51,590 bases of DNA from Candidatus Nitrotoga sp. 1052 (GCF_927312905.1 NZ_CAKMHQ010000040.1:1-51590); one strand, 5' to 3'; positions 8,527-17,121 are shown, counted from the stretch's first letter. The notes: generated by a model from the sequence alone, not told the origin. A program made the numbers and translations.

Positions 8527-9063
8527 ATGAAGACATCGAGAATAAGCCTGTCTTTAAGTTTAGTCACGATCCTTTTGGTGGGAACGTCGACCAGCGAGGC
8601 AGTGTTTGCAGCAGGCGGATGGCATGGTGGTGGACGCGGCGGTGGTGGCTGGTACAGTGGCGGTGGATGGCGTGGAGGCGGTGGTTGGCACGGAGGTGGG
8701 CGCGTGGGCATATATCTCGGCGCGCCGATTGGTTTTAACTTTGGATATTACCCGTACCCATACTACGGAGCACCGTACTATGGGTCGCCCTATTATTATT
8801 CGCCGGCGCCCGTTTATTACCCTCCGGTGCAGCCTGCGCCGGTAATTTACACCGAACGAAGGGATGACCCACAGATAAGAACACAGGTAGCGCCGAGAAA
8901 TTCGTCGCAAAATGTTCAGGCCTCTTGGTGGTATTACTGCGTCGATTCAAATGCCTACTATCCGTATGTTAATAAATGTCCAGGAGGTTGGCTGCGAGTC
9001 GCACCGCAACCTGCACCCGATTCAGATGACCAACCCGCTGCAAATAGAGTACCTTCGCCATGA
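8527..9063 (+). CDS. Secreted Gly- and Tyr-rich protein
   Basis: The 178-residue product has a signal peptide (about residues 1-29, MKTSRISLSLSLVTILLVGT, cleaved near VFA-AGG). Next comes a GGWHGGGRGGGGW-type glycine/tryptophan region (30-60), then a Tyr/Pro/Gly stretch (YYPYPYYGAPYYGSP and so on). The conserved end WWYYCVDSNAYYPYVNKCPG followed by GWLRV carries two cysteines likely to form a disulfide. Similar small outer-membrane or cell-surface proteins are common in betaproteobacteria; their role is unknown. The ATG at 8527 follows GAGGAG at 11 bases. Its stop overlaps the start of the next gene (ATGA), so the two are translated together. Confidence 0.8.
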   Translation: MKTSRISLSLSLVTILLVGTSTSEAVFAAGGWHGGGRGGGGWYSGGGWRGGGGWHGGGRVGIYLGAPIGFNFGYYPYPYYGAPYYGSPYYYSPAPVYYPPVQPAPVIYTERRDDPQIRTQVAPRNSSQNVQASWWYYCVDSNAYYPYVNKCPGGWLRVAPQPAPDSDDQPAANRVPSP

Positions 9064-9800
9064 CCCATAAATTACAACTCTCTTCCGTGCTAGTGGCAAT
9101 CCTCGTGCTGAGCGCTTGTACGTCGATACCAACTGGTCCGGGTATGCTTGCGCTGCCGGGCACGGGAAAAAGCTTTAACCAGTTCCGATTTGACGATGCC
9201 GATTGCAGGCAATATGCCAGCGCTCAGGTCGGTGGCCGCACGGCAAATGAAGCAGCGGCCGATAGTGGTGTGCGAAGCGCAGTGGTTGGAACTGCAGTTG
9301 GTGCCACAGCGGGCGCATTGTTAGGCGGACACAGTGGCGCTGGCGTGGGCGCCGGATCTGGATTGCTCATTGGTTCCATGGTAGGAGTGGGCACTGGTGA
9401 AAGTTCAGGACTCAGCCTTCAGCAGCGTTATGACTTTGCTTATCACCAATGCATGTATGCGAAAGGCCATCGTGTCCCGGTATCGGGCCGCTTGGAACAT
9501 TCGCGGCAACCTGTCAGAAATAGCAATTATGCACCTCCACCAGCTCTTAGCGGAATTCCATCGTTGCCTTCTGCTGGTGCTTTCGTGCCTCCGCCGCCTC
9601 CCCGCGGGACTCCGCCTCCACCTCCTCCTGATATTTACACACCACCGATGACTCCTGAAGACATTCCGCAACTAATGCCTCCTGACGATATTCTGCCACT
9701 AACGACTCCTGACGACACATTACCACTAATGCCTTCTGATGATTTTCAGCCACCGATGCCTCCAAGCGGCAATCCGCCATCGCCACCTCCCGATGCTTAA
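9060..9800 (+). CDS. Glycine-zipper outer-membrane lipoprotein with Pro/Asp repeats
   Basis: A 246-residue lipoprotein. The lipobox LSAC places the lipidated Cys at residue 20. Residues about 70-115 are a glycine zipper (VGTAVGATAGALLGGHSGAG and following), which can insert into the outer membrane as in the SlyB and YMGG families. The conserved FDDADCRQYA and YDFAYHQCMYAKGH segments flank it and hold two cysteines. The last ~75 residues are proline-rich, with a degenerate unit of about nine residues around PPDDILPLT, TPDDTLPLM and PSDDFQPPM, plausibly spanning the periplasm. It is translationally coupled to the upstream secreted protein. It is probably an envelope structural protein; function inferred only. 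Confidence 0.8.
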   Translation: MTHKLQLSSVLVAILVLSACTSIPTGPGMLALPGTGKSFNQFRFDDADCRQYASAQVGGRTANEAAADSGVRSAVVGTAVGATAGALLGGHSGAGVGAGSGLLIGSMVGVGTGESSGLSLQQRYDFAYHQCMYAKGHRVPVSGRLEHSRQPVRNSNYAPPPALSGIPSLPSAGAFVPPPPPRGTPPPPPPDIYTPPMTPEDIPQLMPPDDILPLTTPDDTLPLMPSDDFQPPMPPSGNPPSPPPDA

Positions 9801-9917
9801 ATATTAATGTTGTCCCCGAGAGCATCGGGCTTCTAAATACATAGCCTGGTATTAAGATATGCCAGGAACGCAGCAGTCCAACGATCTGCGTCAGCCCCTG
9901 TTTCAGCAGCGTGTCAA

Positions 9918-9993
9918 GGTATCTGTTCCATCCTAGCCCTCCATTTCCAGCATTTTGCAGGAACGTCGAACTCAATTTTTTTCATCCTACCTC
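9918..9993. repeat. Dispersed ~75-bp repeat, copy 2
   Basis: Partner of 5229-5302, in the same orientation: GGTATCTGTTCC, AGCCCTCCATTTC, AACGTCGAAC and CTACCTC occur in the same order and spacing. It lies between the lipoprotein gene and MITE copy 1 and is non-coding. Confidence 0.55.
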
Positions 9994-10138
9994 TGTCGAA
10001 CTTAGAAGCCCAAAAACGAAATGTTCGCAAATGAGGATGAGTCCACATCTCAGACATTCAAACACTTCCACTTGGAAATCATAATATTGATTCCAAGTGT
10101 CTATTTTTTTAAAACCCTTCAAAAATATTTGTTCTTAA

Positions 10139-10316
10139 GGGCGCCTCTAAAATTCAAGTTTCTAAGCAAGACAAGGCACGAGTAAAAAATTTTAGCGCTG
10201 CATATAGTTGATATGTGAGCGATAATTTTTTTCGAGTAACGCCGTATTGTGACGAAACGGGGTAAGCAGGCAAGTCGCAAAGCGGCTGCTCGCAAAATTG
10301 GATTTTAGAGGTGCCC
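10139..10316. repeat. MITE-like element, copy 1 (178 bp)
   Basis: This non-coding element begins GGGCGCCTCTAAAATTCAAG and ends with the inverse (TTGGATTTTAGAGGTGCCC). It is flanked by the direct 4-base duplication TTAA (10135-10138 and 10317-10320). It lies in the opposite orientation to the copies at 26821 and 31931. It is about 37 bases longer, because of an extra block between the GACGAAA and AATTGG segments (roughly 10257-10295). It is too short to code for a transposase, so it must be mobilised in trans. Confidence 0.85.
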
Positions 10317-10381
10317 TTAAGCAATCCTTAAGCTTGGTCTTTTATGCTACGCACCTCTTAATGCAATAAAGGAGGTTAAAA

Positions 10382-10807
10382 ATGTTCCGCGAATTTAATG
10401 TCACGCTGGTTTTAGCGCTGGTGGCTGTCGCCGGGTTAATTTCAGGCCCAGCTTTCGCGCAAACGCCTGAAGAGGCGCTGGCTTCCATTCAAAGCGATGC
10501 GGCAAAGGCTACTTCGGGTTTCAAGGGGTTTTCAGCTGCGCGCGGGGAGAGTTTTTTCAAGACAAGACACGGCAATGAATGGAGCTGCGCCTCCTGCCAT
10601 ACAGAAAATCCGGCTACACCAGGCAAGCATGCGAAGACCGGCAAAGTCATACAGCCGTTTGCGCCATCTGCCAATGCAGAGCGATTCACTGACCCGGGCA
10701 AGGTAGCAAAATGGTTCAAGCGCAACTGTAACGACGTGCTTGATCGCGTCTGCACTCCGCAGGAAAAAGGCGATGTACTTACTTATCTGTTAACCGTTAA
10801 AAAATAA
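10382..10807 (+). CDS. shp: SHP-type class I cytochrome c (DUF1924)
   Basis: A 141-residue periplasmic monoheme cytochrome of the DUF1924 / sphaeroides-heme-protein type. It has a signal peptide 1-26 (ending AFA), heme motif C69-A-S-C-H73, and a conserved RNCNDVLDRVC near 114-124. In SHP an Asn is the labile distal ligand next to a disulfide; N115 with C116 and C124 would fit. SHP proteins bind O2 and NO-like ligands and accept electrons from a partner diheme cytochrome. AGGAGG precedes the ATG. It is first in an operon with the diheme cytochrome and a cytochrome b561, the arrangement known from Rhodobacter and Shewanella. The physiological role is still unsettled. Confidence 0.92.
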   Translation: MFREFNVTLVLALVAVAGLISGPAFAQTPEEALASIQSDAAKATSGFKGFSAARGESFFKTRHGNEWSCASCHTENPATPGKHAKTGKVIQPFAPSANAERFTDPGKVAKWFKRNCNDVLDRVCTPQEKGDVLTYLLTVKK

Positions 10808-10821
10808 TCAAGGAGATTGAT

Positions 10822-11340
10822 ATGTCGAAATGTTATAAAAATTTTCCACGTAGACTTGTTGCGGCCTTGCTGGTGATGGGTGTGACAATATCCATCGCAC
10901 AGGCAGGTGATCGCGCTGAAAAATTCAGCGGCGAAAATCGCGGCAAACCAGTTCAACCTGCACAAATTAACGCAAAATTTCAGCAGGAATGTTCTACCTG
11001 CCACATCGCATATTCGCCGGGATTGCTGCCTGCTACATCTTGGCGCAAGGTCATGAGCGGTCTAGATAAACACTTCGGTTCGGATGCTTCGCTGACAGAT
11101 CAGGAAAACAAGGAGATCACCACTTTTCTGGTTAACAATGCTTCCAACCGCTGGAGTGCGTCGACAGCGCCATTGCGGATCACTGAGACTGCCTGGTTTA
11201 AGCACAAGCACGATAGCCACGAAATTCCCCAAGCTATTTGGAAAAATCCGAAGGTGAAGAGCCCGGCTAATTGTGCGGCCTGCCACCAACAGGCGGATCG
11301 GGGTGATTTCAGTGAACGTAATATAAAAATTCCCAAGTAA
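10822..11340 (+). CDS. dhc: Diheme cytochrome c (DHC)
   Basis: A 172-residue periplasmic diheme cytochrome. The signal peptide ends near AQA (28). The heme-binding sites are C57-S-T-C-H61 and C151-A-A-C-H155. The spacing, with TSWRKVMSGLDKHFGSDASL after the first heme, is that of the diheme cytochrome c family that donates electrons to SHP. It starts 14 bases after shp with its own AAGGAG site and is followed 12 bases later by the cytochrome b561 gene, so a single mRNA is expected. The likely electron route is quinol to cytochrome b561 to DHC to SHP. The route is inferred from known operon logic. Confidence 0.92.
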   Translation: MSKCYKNFPRRLVAALLVMGVTISIAQAGDRAEKFSGENRGKPVQPAQINAKFQQECSTCHIAYSPGLLPATSWRKVMSGLDKHFGSDASLTDQENKEITTFLVNNASNRWSASTAPLRITETAWFKHKHDSHEIPQAIWKNPKVKSPANCAACHQQADRGDFSERNIKIPK

Positions 11341-11352
11341 AAGGAGATCATC

Positions 11353-12018
11353 ATGAGTCAACGTATTTTGGTTTGGGATGTGCCGACGCGGGTTTTCCAT
11401 TGGCTGCTGGTGCTGTCATTCAGCGGCGCGTTTTTAACTGCTGAGACGGAGCGTTACCGCGATATCCATGTGGTGCTCGGCTACACCCTGCTAGGCTTAA
11501 TCGCGTTCAGGTTGCTGTGGGGATTTTTCGGCACGCGTTATGCAAAATTCCGCTCTTTTGTGTTCAAACCCGACGAAATTGTTGCTTATTTGTTATCTCT
11601 GCTCAAGGGCAAACCCCCGCATTATGTGGGACACAATCCGGCGGGAAGTGTGGCGATCTGGCTGCTACTGACTCTGGGTATCTTGTCCGGTGTGACCGGG
11701 GTGATATTGTTTCAAGACATCGGTGGCTTTGTGATGGAGGGGTTGCATGAGGTCACATCCAATGCCATGCTGGCTATAGTATTTATCCACATAGCCGGGG
11801 TGGTGGTGAACAGCTTAATGCACCGCGAGAATCTGGTGCGCTCCATGGTAACCGGTTTCAAATCCGCAGAGCCAAATGAAGGCATCCGTCGCTCATATCT
11901 CTGGCTGGGTGTCATAATGCTGGTCGGTGTTGTGACATTCTGGGCTGGTTACCCAGCAACCGGACTGGTGACAACAAGTGAGAAAGTGGCACAAGCCGGG
12001 CAACACAGCAATGACTGA
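11353..12018 (+). CDS. Cytochrome b561-type membrane protein of the SHP operon
   Basis: A 221-residue inner-membrane di-heme b-type cytochrome. Four transmembrane helices are evident near residues 14-30, 40-60, 98-121 and 135-157, with a further hydrophobic segment at about 183-200. Candidate heme-ligand histidines are H16 (RVFHWLL), H39 (RDIHVVLGY), H132 (GLHEV) and H146 (FIHIAG), a pattern typical of the Ni/Fe-hydrogenase / b561 superfamily. AAGGAG precedes the ATG. In this operon it most likely takes electrons from the quinone pool for the diheme cytochrome. Confidence 0.9.
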   Translation: MSQRILVWDVPTRVFHWLLVLSFSGAFLTAETERYRDIHVVLGYTLLGLIAFRLLWGFFGTRYAKFRSFVFKPDEIVAYLLSLLKGKPPHYVGHNPAGSVAIWLLLTLGILSGVTGVILFQDIGGFVMEGLHEVTSNAMLAIVFIHIAGVVVNSLMHRENLVRSMVTGFKSAEPNEGIRRSYLWLGVIMLVGVVTFWAGYPATGLVTTSEKVAQAGQHSND

Positions 12019-12090
12019 AAATTGTCACTTGTTTGCGAGCAATAATTTAAAACAAAATCGCAAGTTCTGCGCCATTGTTTAGGTGAAAAA

Positions 12091-12771
12091 ATGCGCATAT
12101 TGGTGGTCGAAGACGATGCCCTGCTGGGCGATGCGATCCAGGCTGGTTTGAGACAATCCGGCTATGCCGTGGACTGGATGAAAGACGGGGCCTCGGCAGA
12201 GCAGGCACTCACTACTGAGCCCTACGCGGCAGTGGTTCTGGATTTGGGGCTGCCGCGTCTTTCCGGATTGGAAGTGCTGCACCGTCTGCGCAGCCGAAAT
12301 ATCCAAACAAATGCCCAGACACCCGTGTTGATTTTGACCGCGATGGATACGGTGGATGACCGCATCAAAGGGCTGGATACCGGTGCAGATGATTACATGG
12401 TCAAGCCATTTGACATGGGGGAGTTGGCGGCTCGCTTGCGCGCACTGGTGCGCCGCGCCAGCGGGAAGACTGCCCCGTTACTGCAGGTTTCCGGGGTCAA
12501 ACTTGATCCTGCTGCTCATTGTGTGCTGTACCAGGACAAACCGGTTGAGCTTTCGGCCAAGGAATTCGCGTTGTTGCACGCCCTGATGCTCAACTCGGGA
12601 AAAGTGCTTTCACGCGCCCGACTTGAAGAACAGCTTTATGCTTGGGGCGATGAGGTCGAAAGCAATACGGTGGAAGTGCATATCCATCATCTGCGCCGCA
12701 AGCTTTTCCCTGAACTGATCGAAACCATACGCGGCGTGGGTTACCTGATGCCGCGCGACAAGGCAATCTGA
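12091..12771 (+). CDS. OmpR/PhoB-type response regulator (QseB/PmrA-like)
   Basis: A 226-residue two-component regulator. The receiver domain (1-115) has the acidic pocket E7-D8-D9, the phospho-acceptor D51 (VVLDLGLPRLSG) and the switch region LILTAMD to DYMVKPFD. The C-terminal winged helix (about 130-222) shows FALLHALMLNSGKVLSRARL and VEVHIHHLRRKL. It is closest in style to QseB, PmrA and TctD. The stop is one base from the start of the kinase gene, so the pair is coupled. It lies 72 bases after the SHP operon in the same direction. Control of that redox operon is a reasonable guess. Confidence 0.95.
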   Translation: MRILVVEDDALLGDAIQAGLRQSGYAVDWMKDGASAEQALTTEPYAAVVLDLGLPRLSGLEVLHRLRSRNIQTNAQTPVLILTAMDTVDDRIKGLDTGADDYMVKPFDMGELAARLRALVRRASGKTAPLLQVSGVKLDPAAHCVLYQDKPVELSAKEFALLHALMLNSGKVLSRARLEEQLYAWGDEVESNTVEVHIHHLRRKLFPELIETIRGVGYLMPRDKAI

Positions 12772-12772
12772 A

Positions 12773-14104
12773 ATGTGGCGACGCGCATCGCTTAAACAGC
12801 GGCTGCTTGTTTTGGCGCTGACGGCGATCACACTGGTCTGGCTCGGCGCGACTGCATTTACCTACCATAATGCGCGCAAGGAGTTCGACGAGGTGCTAGA
12901 TGCACACCTGGCGCAGGCGGCTACGCTTCTGGTTGTCCAAGCATCGCATGATCTTGACGAACTTGAAACAGAACATGCGCCCCTGCCGCACAAGTACGCC
13001 CGCCGGGTCGCGTTTCAGGTATGGGATAAAGGACACCAGCTCCGCCTGCATTCCGCCAACGCTCCGCAACAACCTTTGGCCAACGAGGAGCGCGGCTTCA
13101 GCGACCATACCATCGACGGGCACCGCTGGCGCGTATTCAGCACATGGAATGAATCCGCCGAATATCTGATCCAGGTGGCGGAACGCGCCGATATGCGCGA
13201 CGAGCTGGCGCGCGGCATCGCTGGCAATCTGCTCAAACCGCTGTTTATTTCGTTGCCGTTGCTGGCAATTCTGCTATGGATCGCGGTTGCGCGAGGCTTG
13301 CGCCCGCTAGACAAGCTGACCCGCGAAGTCGAACAGCGCGAGCCTGACAACCTTGCCGCGCTGGATGCGTCATCCGCCCCGCGCGAAGTGGTGCCGCTGA
13401 TCGAACGGCTCAACCGGCTATTCACACGCATCGAAGCTTCCATGCAAAAAGAGCGGCGCTTTACCGCAGACGCCGCGCATGAGTTGCGCACCCCGGTGGC
13501 CGCGATCAAGGCGCAAGCGCAGGTGGCCAGAGCGGCTTGCAGCGAAGCGGAGCGCACCCATGCGCTCGACAACGCGATTCTCGGTTGTGACCGAGCTGCC
13601 CATCTGATCGATCAATTGCTGACCCTTGCCCGCATCGACACCTTGGGCAATGACGTGACTGAAGTCTGCCAACTCAGAGTTGTTGCCGCTGAGGTAATCG
13701 CCGCAATCGCCCCGGCTGCACTGAGCCAACACGTACGACTAGAATTGACAGAAGGCACCGAAGTGGAGGTGCGCTGCAACCCGATATTACTGCGAATCCT
13801 ATTGCGCAATTTGATTGACAATGCCGTGCGTCACACACAGCCGGGAACGTCGGTTTGGGTCAGCATCACCCATCAGCAAGGGCTGACTTGTCTGTCGGTG
13901 AATGACAATGGGCCCGGCATCCCGGAAGCGGAACTGACAAGGGTCTCGGAAAGGTTCTATCGCCCCATTGGCACAAGTGCCAGCGGTAGTGGTTTGGGGC
14001 TATCTATCGTCAATCGTATCGCCGAGATTCATGGTGCTTCTCTGCGAATCGCACCACAGAATGAAGGGAAAGGGCTGAGCGTAACGGTAATCTTCAAACC
14101 ATGA
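12773..14104 (+). CDS. Sensor histidine kinase, QseC/PmrB-like
   Basis: A 443-residue inner-membrane kinase partnered with the preceding regulator. TM1 is at about 10-30 and TM2 at about 152-175, enclosing a periplasmic sensor of about 120 residues of the 2CSK_N type (DHTIDGHRWRVFSTW region). A HAMP linker follows, then the H box with H236 (FTADAAHELRTPVAAIKAQ). The ATPase has the N box LLRNLIDNAVRHT, G1 DNGPGIP, the F-box region and G2 GSGLGLSIV. All catalytic motifs are intact. The signal sensed is not deducible from sequence. Confidence 0.95.
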   Translation: MWRRASLKQRLLVLALTAITLVWLGATAFTYHNARKEFDEVLDAHLAQAATLLVVQASHDLDELETEHAPLPHKYARRVAFQVWDKGHQLRLHSANAPQQPLANEERGFSDHTIDGHRWRVFSTWNESAEYLIQVAERADMRDELARGIAGNLLKPLFISLPLLAILLWIAVARGLRPLDKLTREVEQREPDNLAALDASSAPREVVPLIERLNRLFTRIEASMQKERRFTADAAHELRTPVAAIKAQAQVARAACSEAERTHALDNAILGCDRAAHLIDQLLTLARIDTLGNDVTEVCQLRVVAAEVIAAIAPAALSQHVRLELTEGTEVEVRCNPILLRILLRNLIDNAVRHTQPGTSVWVSITHQQGLTCLSVNDNGPGIPEAELTRVSERFYRPIGTSASGSGLGLSIVNRIAEIHGASLRIAPQNEGKGLSVTVIFKP

Positions 14105-14190
14105 TGTTGGGCTGGAATGACTGGGTTGTCCGTTGGAATATTTTGTGTCTCTGCGTATAGAAAATTTAATCTGATGTCAGATTCACCTTA

Positions 14191-16707
14191 TTATTTACGC
14201 ATCTTAGGCTTAACTCCCAAGGTCTTCAATGCGGATAATATAGACTGAGGGCTGGCGTCATAGCCTGCCCATGGAGCATTCCCTTTATCCAGACGACTGT
14301 GAATATTTGATACAGTCCAGTGAGCACTACCTGTAAGCGATTCGAGTTCTTCCCAGGCTACAGGCACGCTAACTCCCATGCCCGGACGAGCGCGAGCTGA
14401 CCAGGCCGACACAGTAGTAGCCCTAAAACCGTTACGTATGTAATCAATAAAGATTTTTCCAACACGATTATCGGGCCTACTCTTAGATACAAAGCGCTGC
14501 GGTAGGGTTGCAGCCAGATGTTTAACAATGGTGTGAGAGAAATCCTTAACGGTTCCCCAGTCGCTCAGTTGTTTGATGGGTACTACCACGTGCAAGCCTT
14601 TGCTCCCGCTGGTTTTTAGAAAAGAATGCAGACCAATCTCATTAAGAAACACGCGGACAAGCTGCGCTGATTCTTGCATGATATTCCATGTCACTCCCTC
14701 ACCAGGATCAAGATCAAATATCATCCTGTCAGGTTTGCCAATAGCATCCTTTGTAGCGTTCCAGGTGTGAAACTCAATCACATTCATTTGAGCTGCAGAC
14801 AGAATCCCCTCAGCGGTCGAAATTTCAAGTAATGCCGCATGCTCAGGGTCAAGGTCAGCGTCAAGCTGTTTGACTCCTGGCATGCTGTTTTTTTCCAAAT
14901 GTTTTTGGAAAAAAAGTTGGCCTGTGACGCCAGCAGGTGCGCGTACCAAAGAAACTGGCCGCCCCCTCAGATGTTCCAAGATTAAAGGAGTAACCAGATT
15001 GTAGTAGCGTATGAGGTCAATTTTCGTCAATCCACTGGATGAATCTATGACGCGGCCAGGGTTCGTGACATGTAAAGAGGCTTGAAGCGAAGTCAGCCTT
15101 ACAGGCTTTGCGGAAATGGAATGCACAGGTTTTTCACGAATAATGGCCTTGGCATTTTTGTCAGCTCTGAGGCTATGGAAAACAGAGTGACGAATGTGGC
15201 CACTCTTCGTCCACTCACCAAATGAAACTTCAGCCACTAGTGTTGGCATGACCCAGTGTGCCTTATAATCGATTTGAGTAGCATTGCTAAATGGGCTGCG
15301 GTCGGCAGGAATGCTATCCAGCTTCGCCTTCAAATCTCTGAGAGACTTTTCATCAAATCCAGTGCCCACATTGCCAGTGTATTGCAACTCTTCATTTTCA
15401 TCATATACACCAAGCAGCAGTGAGCCGATAAGCAATCGGGAGCCTTGCGGGTCCGTATAGCCACCAATAACAAATTCTTGTCGCTGGTTGCACTTCAGTT
15501 TTATCCAATCAGTTGACCGGCCTGAGACGTAAGTGGACCCTTTACGTTTGCCGATGACACCTTCCAATCCCAGATGACATGCTGCAGCAACAATATCGTC
15601 TGGTGGCGCAGCAAAAACATCACTGAAACGTATCTGTTCTGGTGTTGGATTTTCAAATAGTGTTTTCAGTAGTGCTCTACGCTCGATCAAGGGGACCGAT
15701 CTTAAGTCACGCCCGCCATAGAATGGCAGGTCAAAAAGGTAGTAAATAACACTTTGAGTCCTGGAGCTATCAAAGGCACCTTGCAAAGCTTGAAAATCAG
15801 GAATTCCCTTCTCATTGAGTATTACGATTTCGCCATCAAGCCAACCTGGCTTTAAATCCATTTCAGCTATGGCCTTTACCAACATTGGTAACTTATGCGA
15901 CCAATCATTCCCGTTACGCGTGAATAGCTGAATATTCTTGCCATTTATCCTGGTCAACATCCTGTATCCATCAAATTTTATTTCATATATCCATTCAGCC
16001 GAGTCATTTGGTGGTTCATCTACGAGTGTTGCAAGTTGAGGCTGAAGCATCAGCGGTAGCTCCGCTTTACCGCCTTTTTCGGAAATGCCCGAAATTATTT
16101 TTTTTTTGGACGCTGGTAATTCCTCAGCTAGCTTTTCAACCTTTTGGGTTTCGGACACAAATTTGGCAACGCTGTCAGGCATTTCATCCACAACGCTGAA
16201 TTCACTTGAGGGACGAACATACTCATCTTTTTCTTTGATAAGCAACCATGACTCTTGCTTTTCCCGATTATTTTTCATGCGGACCAGCGCCCAAAGGCCA
16301 TGTAGCTTAAATCCACGCAGCTCAAATTTGAGTTTGCCCTCCAGGTAATTTTTCCGGGGATCTTCAAGTGGAATCCACGTTCCCTTGTCCCAAATGATGA
16401 CCTTGCCTGCGCCATATTGCCCCGCTGGAATCTCCCCTTCAAAGCTGTTATATGAAATAGGATGATCCTCAACATGGATTGCCATGCGCTTGTCTCTGGA
16501 ATCAAAGCTGGGTCCCTTGGGAATAGCCCAACTTTTCATCGTCCCGTCAAGTTCAAGCCTGAAATCGTAATGCAGACGAGTGGCCCAGTGTTTTTGAACA
16601 ACAAACGAAAGAGCTTTCTCATTAGCTTGACCGCCTTCAGCGGGTTCAGAAGTTATAGAGAAATTGCGTTTGGTTTTATAGGTCTTAAGTGGATCTAGCT
16701 TTACCAT
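14191..16707 (-). CDS. ligD: DNA ligase D (NHEJ multifunctional ligase)
   Basis: This 838-residue LigD has the domain order phosphoesterase - ligase - polymerase. Residues about 30-175 are the 3'-phosphoesterase (RLHYDFRLELDG, IHVEDHP). Residues about 215-520 are the ATP-dependent ligase, with the nucleotidyl-lysine K244 in YEIKFDGYRM. Residues about 545-835 are the primase-like polymerase (LHVTNPGRVID, MIFDLDPGEGV with the metal-binding Asp pair, HVVVPI). LigD seals double-strand breaks together with Ku. No ku gene lies beside it in this window, which is unusual. The ATG at 16707 has only a weak ribosome site. The downstream neighbour is convergent. Confidence 0.97.
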   Translation of the reverse strand: MVKLDPLKTYKTKRNFSITSEPAEGGQANEKALSFVVQKHWATRLHYDFRLELDGTMKSWAIPKGPSFDSRDKRMAIHVEDHPISYNSFEGEIPAGQYGAGKVIIWDKGTWIPLEDPRKNYLEGKLKFELRGFKLHGLWALVRMKNNREKQESWLLIKEKDEYVRPSSEFSVVDEMPDSVAKFVSETQKVEKLAEELPASKKKIISGISEKGGKAELPLMLQPQLATLVDEPPNDSAEWIYEIKFDGYRMLTRINGKNIQLFTRNGNDWSHKLPMLVKAIAEMDLKPGWLDGEIVILNEKGIPDFQALQGAFDSSRTQSVIYYLFDLPFYGGRDLRSVPLIERRALLKTLFENPTPEQIRFSDVFAAPPDDIVAAACHLGLEGVIGKRKGSTYVSGRSTDWIKLKCNQRQEFVIGGYTDPQGSRLLIGSLLLGVYDENEELQYTGNVGTGFDEKSLRDLKAKLDSIPADRSPFSNATQIDYKAHWVMPTLVAEVSFGEWTKSGHIRHSVFHSLRADKNAKAIIREKPVHSISAKPVRLTSLQASLHVTNPGRVIDSSSGLTKIDLIRYYNLVTPLILEHLRGRPVSLVRAPAGVTGQLFFQKHLEKNSMPGVKQLDADLDPEHAALLEISTAEGILSAAQMNVIEFHTWNATKDAIGKPDRMIFDLDPGEGVTWNIMQESAQLVRVFLNEIGLHSFLKTSGSKGLHVVVPIKQLSDWGTVKDFSHTIVKHLAATLPQRFVSKSRPDNRVGKIFIDYIRNGFRATTVSAWSARARPGMGVSVPVAWEELESLTGSAHWTVSNIHSRLDKGNAPWAGYDASPQSILSALKTLGVKPKMRK

Positions 16708-16779
16708 GTTCTCTAACGTTTAGGGCGTACGTGATTTATACCTTGCTATCGAATTGGTCAATACCTTTTTGCTGTAGTA

Positions 16780-16901
16780 TTGCGAGTTTTTGATTTGTCC
16801 GGTTTTGTAGCGCTTGTGTCGGTTTCATATCGCCCTCCTAAGGCAATATGACAACCGGACAGATTGCGCGCTACAAAACCGGACAGATCAAAAACTCGCA
16901 A
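16780..16901. repeat. 122-bp element made of a 34-bp inverted repeat
   Basis: The left arm 16780-16813 (TTGCGAGTTTTTGATTTGTC and onward) and the right arm 16868-16901 are inverse copies of 34 bases with one mismatch, separated by 54 bases. The subsequence ACCGGACAGAT occurs twice in direct order within the right half (about 16854 and 16879), recalling the multiple terminal repeats of IS21-like elements. Both strands carry a short frame with a ribosome site, but neither is a convincing gene. It could be a solo pair of IS ends or a MITE. Copy number elsewhere is unknown. Confidence 0.7.
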
Positions 16902-17121
16902 CAGATATTTCTATTTAGCGTTGACAATTAATGAAATGATACTTTCAAAAATACTGAATCTTGAGTATTCTAAAAAAAGTAAATATAAAAATATCAATAA
17001 TGTATATGTTATTTTAATTAGAATGCTTATTAAATGTATATTTGTTAATATTAATATTTAAAATGCAATAATTGTCAATTCATTTATTTGAATCAAAATT
17101 ATTTAAAAAGGACAATTTTTT

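Noticed and set aside
16780-16861. Minus-strand 30-codon frame starting MKPTQALQNRTNQKLAILQQ with a good ribosome site
   Set aside because: It lies in the inverted-repeat arm; its mirror copy on the plus strand gives a different product, and no similarity supports a peptide.
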